Source: Planctomycetota bacterium (lineage in GTDB: Bacteria > Planctomycetota > Phycisphaerae > Phycisphaerales > UBA1924). Taken from it: a stretch of 64,000 nt of DNA. Of this stretch, positions 61,594-64,000 are shown piece by piece. Each line of letters starts with the position of its first letter. Position 1 is the stretch's first letter. Location: positions 49,243 to 113,242 of the forward strand of contig RFGH01000057.1 in the NCBI GenBank assembly GCA_003696675.1, in the 5' to 3' direction. The notes below the pieces were generated by a model. It was not told where the DNA came from. It ran no database searches and was given only the letters and a program-made list of their open reading frames with translations. The position numbers were made by a program, and so were the translations under genes.

Positions 61594-63060
61594 TCAGGGG
61601 CAGCCGGCGTTATAGAGATTGATGTACGCCTGCAAGTCGAAGATGTTGAACGAGCCGAACGGCGCCGCCAGATCCGCCGCCGGGTCCATCGTGTTGTACA
61701 GTCCCACATAGGCCTGGATGTCGAAGACATTCAGCAGCCCGAACGGCGCTGCCAGATCCGCCGGGCACGGCAGATCCGACGACAAAACCAGCGCCCGCAC
61801 GCTGCCCGTGAGCGGCGCATCAGGCCCCCCGTCTCCGCGTGCGCCAACAAAGCCGAACCACCCTCCGTCCCCGTCGGGACGGATCGCCACCGACGACCCG
61901 AGCAGGTCGCCGTCCCCCGGCGCGATGGTCGAGATCGTGTCGGCCAGCGACCAGACACCTGTCTGGGCATCCCGCGCATAGACGAATGCCGCTCCGCCGG
62001 GCGACCCAAGCGATGCCGGAGTGCGCATCGCACCGACGAGCAGCGTGTCGCCCGCAAGCGACACCGACGAGCCGAACTCTTGGAGGTTCACCGGATTGTC
62101 CGCCCGGAAAGTCGCCGCCTCGCTCCACACCCCGGCCCCGTCGCGCTCGAACACGAACACCGCCCCCGCGAACAATCCGTCGCGGTCTTTCTTGTTCGCC
62201 CCGACCACGACCCGGTCGCCGTCGACCGTGACCGAATACCCGAACTGGTCGTTCGCGTCGATGTCCGATCCCCGCAGCGTCGCCGCCAGCCCCCACTGGC
62301 CCGGCCCACCGAGATTACGCTCGAATACATACGCCGCCCCAGCCCCGTTGCCCTGGGCGTTCGATCCGATCGAGCCGACGACAAGCCGGTCCCCGTCGAT
62401 CGCGAGCGAGAACCCGAACTGGCCGTCTGGATTGGCGTCCGGCGCGACCAGCACACGCTCAAGAACCCATTGGCCGCTCACGCTGTCGCGCCGATAGACC
62501 GACACGGTCCCGCGGTCCAGAATACCGCCCTGATTATCAAGCGGAGCACCCACCACCAGCGTGTCCCCATCGATCGCGACCGACGAACCGAACACATCGT
62601 TCGCCGCCGGGGCCGGATTGACGATCTTGGCCCGCTGAACCCACGCATCGGCCCCGCCAAAGTCCCGCTCGAACACATACACCGAGCCGGACAGCGACCC
62701 GCCGTCGTCGTCACCCCATGCGCCCGCCACCACAGTGTCCCCGGACACCCCCACCGAATACCCAAGGAAGTCCATGCTCGCCAGATCGCTGCTCTCAAGC
62801 CGGGCCGTCTGCACCCAGACCCCGCCCTGCCGCTCAAACAGATAGACCGCCCCGCCCACATCGGCCGTCAACGAATCGTCCGACGCTCCCACCGCCAACA
62901 GGCCAGAGTCATAAGACACGCTCACCCCGAATAACCCGCCCGGCGAGACCGGAGACGCCACCAGCGTCTGGTCCGACACCACCTCCTGCCCCCACGAGAC
63001 AGAAGCCGCAAACCCGCACGCCACGCCAACAAGAAGAACCTTGCTCATCCCCTTAAACAT
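61594..63060 (-). CDS. Secreted FG-GAP/integrin-like beta-propeller protein with degenerate dockerin-like C-terminus
   Basis: Signal peptide; repeated FGxSVxxxGDTxVVGA...GSVYVFER units; C-terminal CPADLAAPFGLLNVFDIQAYVGLYNTMDPAADLAAPFGSFNIFDLQAYINLYNAGCP. Confidence 0.82.
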   Translation of the reverse strand: MFKGMSKVLLVGVACGFAASVSWGQEVVSDQTLVASPVSPGGLFGVSVSYDSGLLAVGASDDSLTADVGGAVYLFERQGGVWVQTARLESSDLASMDFLGYSVGVSGDTVVAGAWGDDDGGSLSGSVYVFERDFGGADAWVQRAKIVNPAPAANDVFGSSVAIDGDTLVVGAPLDNQGGILDRGTVSVYRRDSVSGQWVLERVLVAPDANPDGQFGFSLAIDGDRLVVGSIGSNAQGNGAGAAYVFERNLGGPGQWGLAATLRGSDIDANDQFGYSVTVDGDRVVVGANKKDRDGLFAGAVFVFERDGAGVWSEAATFRADNPVNLQEFGSSVSLAGDTLLVGAMRTPASLGSPGGAAFVYARDAQTGVWSLADTISTIAPGDGDLLGSSVAIRPDGDGGWFGFVGARGDGGPDAPLTGSVRALVLSSDLPCPADLAAPFGLLNVFDIQAYVGLYNTMDPAADLAAPFGSFNIFDLQAYINLYNAGCP

Positions 63061-63241
63061 GCCACAAGCCCTCTCTCTCGCCCTCAAATCCGTACGAACG
63101 ACTTCCCATCACGCCCTCAAATCCGGCAATCTCCTCCCGCCCTGACCGTCCCAGAATACCCCCAAATCCAGCCTCCCGCCGGGCAATCCAGCCCGCCGCC
63201 CGCTATCCTTTCGGCCCAGAACCCCATCACGGAGGCCACGG

Positions 63242-64000
63242 ATGGCCCGAAAGCCCGCCAAATCGTCATCCCGCGCCACCGCCGAGACCATGGCGGCCAA
63301 GCAACGCGAGATCTCCGTCTCCGAGTTCTTCGCCAAGAACCGCCACCTCCTCGGCTTCGACAACCCCCGCAAGGCCCTCCTGACCACCGTCAAGGAGGCC
63401 GTCGACAACTCACTCGACGCCTGCGAGGAAGCCGGCATCCTCCCCGACATTACCGTCGTCATCGAGGACCTCCAGCCCAACCGCGCCGCCTCGGTCAAGT
63501 CCTCCAAGTACCGCGTCACCATCGTCGACAACGGCCCCGGCATCGTCCGCAAGCAGATCGAGCACATCTTCGGCCGCCTCCTCTACGGCTCCAAGTTCCA
63601 CCGCCTCAAGATGTCCCGAGGCCAGCAAGGCATCGGCATCTCCGCCGCCGGCATGTACGGCCTGCTGACCACCGGCCGCCCCATGGTCATCCACACCCGC
63701 ACCTCCCCCAAGGCCAAGGCTCACCATATCGAGCTGGCCATGAACACCAAAACCAACCGCGCCGAGGTCACCCTCGACAACGAGACCGACGACTTCCCCC
63801 CCGCCGCCTTCCGAGACCTCACCCCCGGCACCCGCGAACTGACCGCCTCCGGCGAGTTTCTCCCCGCCTCCATCTACGCCACCGGAACCAGCGTCACCAT
63901 CGAACTCGAAGGCCAGTACCGCCGCGGCAAGGGCTCCGTCGACGAGTTCCTCGAACTCACCGCCATCGCCAACCCCCACGCCCGCATCGTCTTCGTCGCC
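63242..64000 (+). CDS. top6B: DNA topoisomerase VI subunit B (truncated by window end)
   Basis: EISVSEFFAKNRHLLGFDNPRKALLTTVKEAVDNSLDACEEAGILP, VDNGPGIVRKQIEHIFGRLLYGSKFHRLKMSRGQQGIGISAAGMY (GHKL N-box and lid). Confidence 0.93.
   Translation, partial: MARKPAKSSSRATAETMAAKQREISVSEFFAKNRHLLGFDNPRKALLTTVKEAVDNSLDACEEAGILPDITVVIEDLQPNRAASVKSSKYRVTIVDNGPGIVRKQIEHIFGRLLYGSKFHRLKMSRGQQGIGISAAGMYGLLTTGRPMVIHTRTSPKAKAHHIELAMNTKTNRAEVTLDNETDDFPPAAFRDLTPGTRELTASGEFLPASIYATGTSVTIELEGQYRRGKGSVDEFLELTAIANPHARIVFVA

Noticed and set aside
61042-62934. 630-aa plus-strand ORF
   Set aside because: Antisense to ndk and the FG-GAP protein gene; Arg/Pro/His-rich low-information composition typical of GC-rich antisense frames.

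Overview
GC-rich bacterial chromosome segment. The gene content fits Planctomycetota, probably Phycisphaerae-like: GC-type dockerin-like C-termini, a PAPG-type PEP-CTERM-like tail, and topoisomerase VI subunit B. That lineage call is an inference. The window is densely packed with housekeeping genes (folD, ligA, ahcY, metF, purD, ctaB, tilS, ndk, csrA), two tRNAs (Phe-GAA, Arg-TCT) and several specialised gene sets. (1) A carotenoid cluster at 3.6-11.8 kb with a staphyloxanthin-like enzyme complement: synthase, two desaturases/oxidases, aldehyde dehydrogenase, acyltransferase and glycosyltransferase. Its glycosyltransferase is fused in frame to an isopentenyl-diphosphate isomerase. (2) A compact operon at 14.1-18.3 kb encoding an AsnB-type amidotransferase, a C39/papain-like peptidase and a RLAN-RimK-type ATP-grasp ligase. 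This is a candidate uncharacterised peptide or amide biosynthesis system. (3) ArsR-methyltransferase regulator plus ahcY, with an inverted repeat at the regulator start. (4) The four-gene Lhr helicase / ATP-dependent ligase / MBL exonuclease / PdeM repair operon, translationally coupled to purD and placed 21 bp downstream of a type III PKS / flavoprotein / methyltransferase operon. (5) A non-canonical arginine succinyltransferase (AST)-like operon with an M20 hydrolase and no visible astB or astE. No CRISPR array, phage or transposon was seen. All assignments come from reading motifs; no database search was run.
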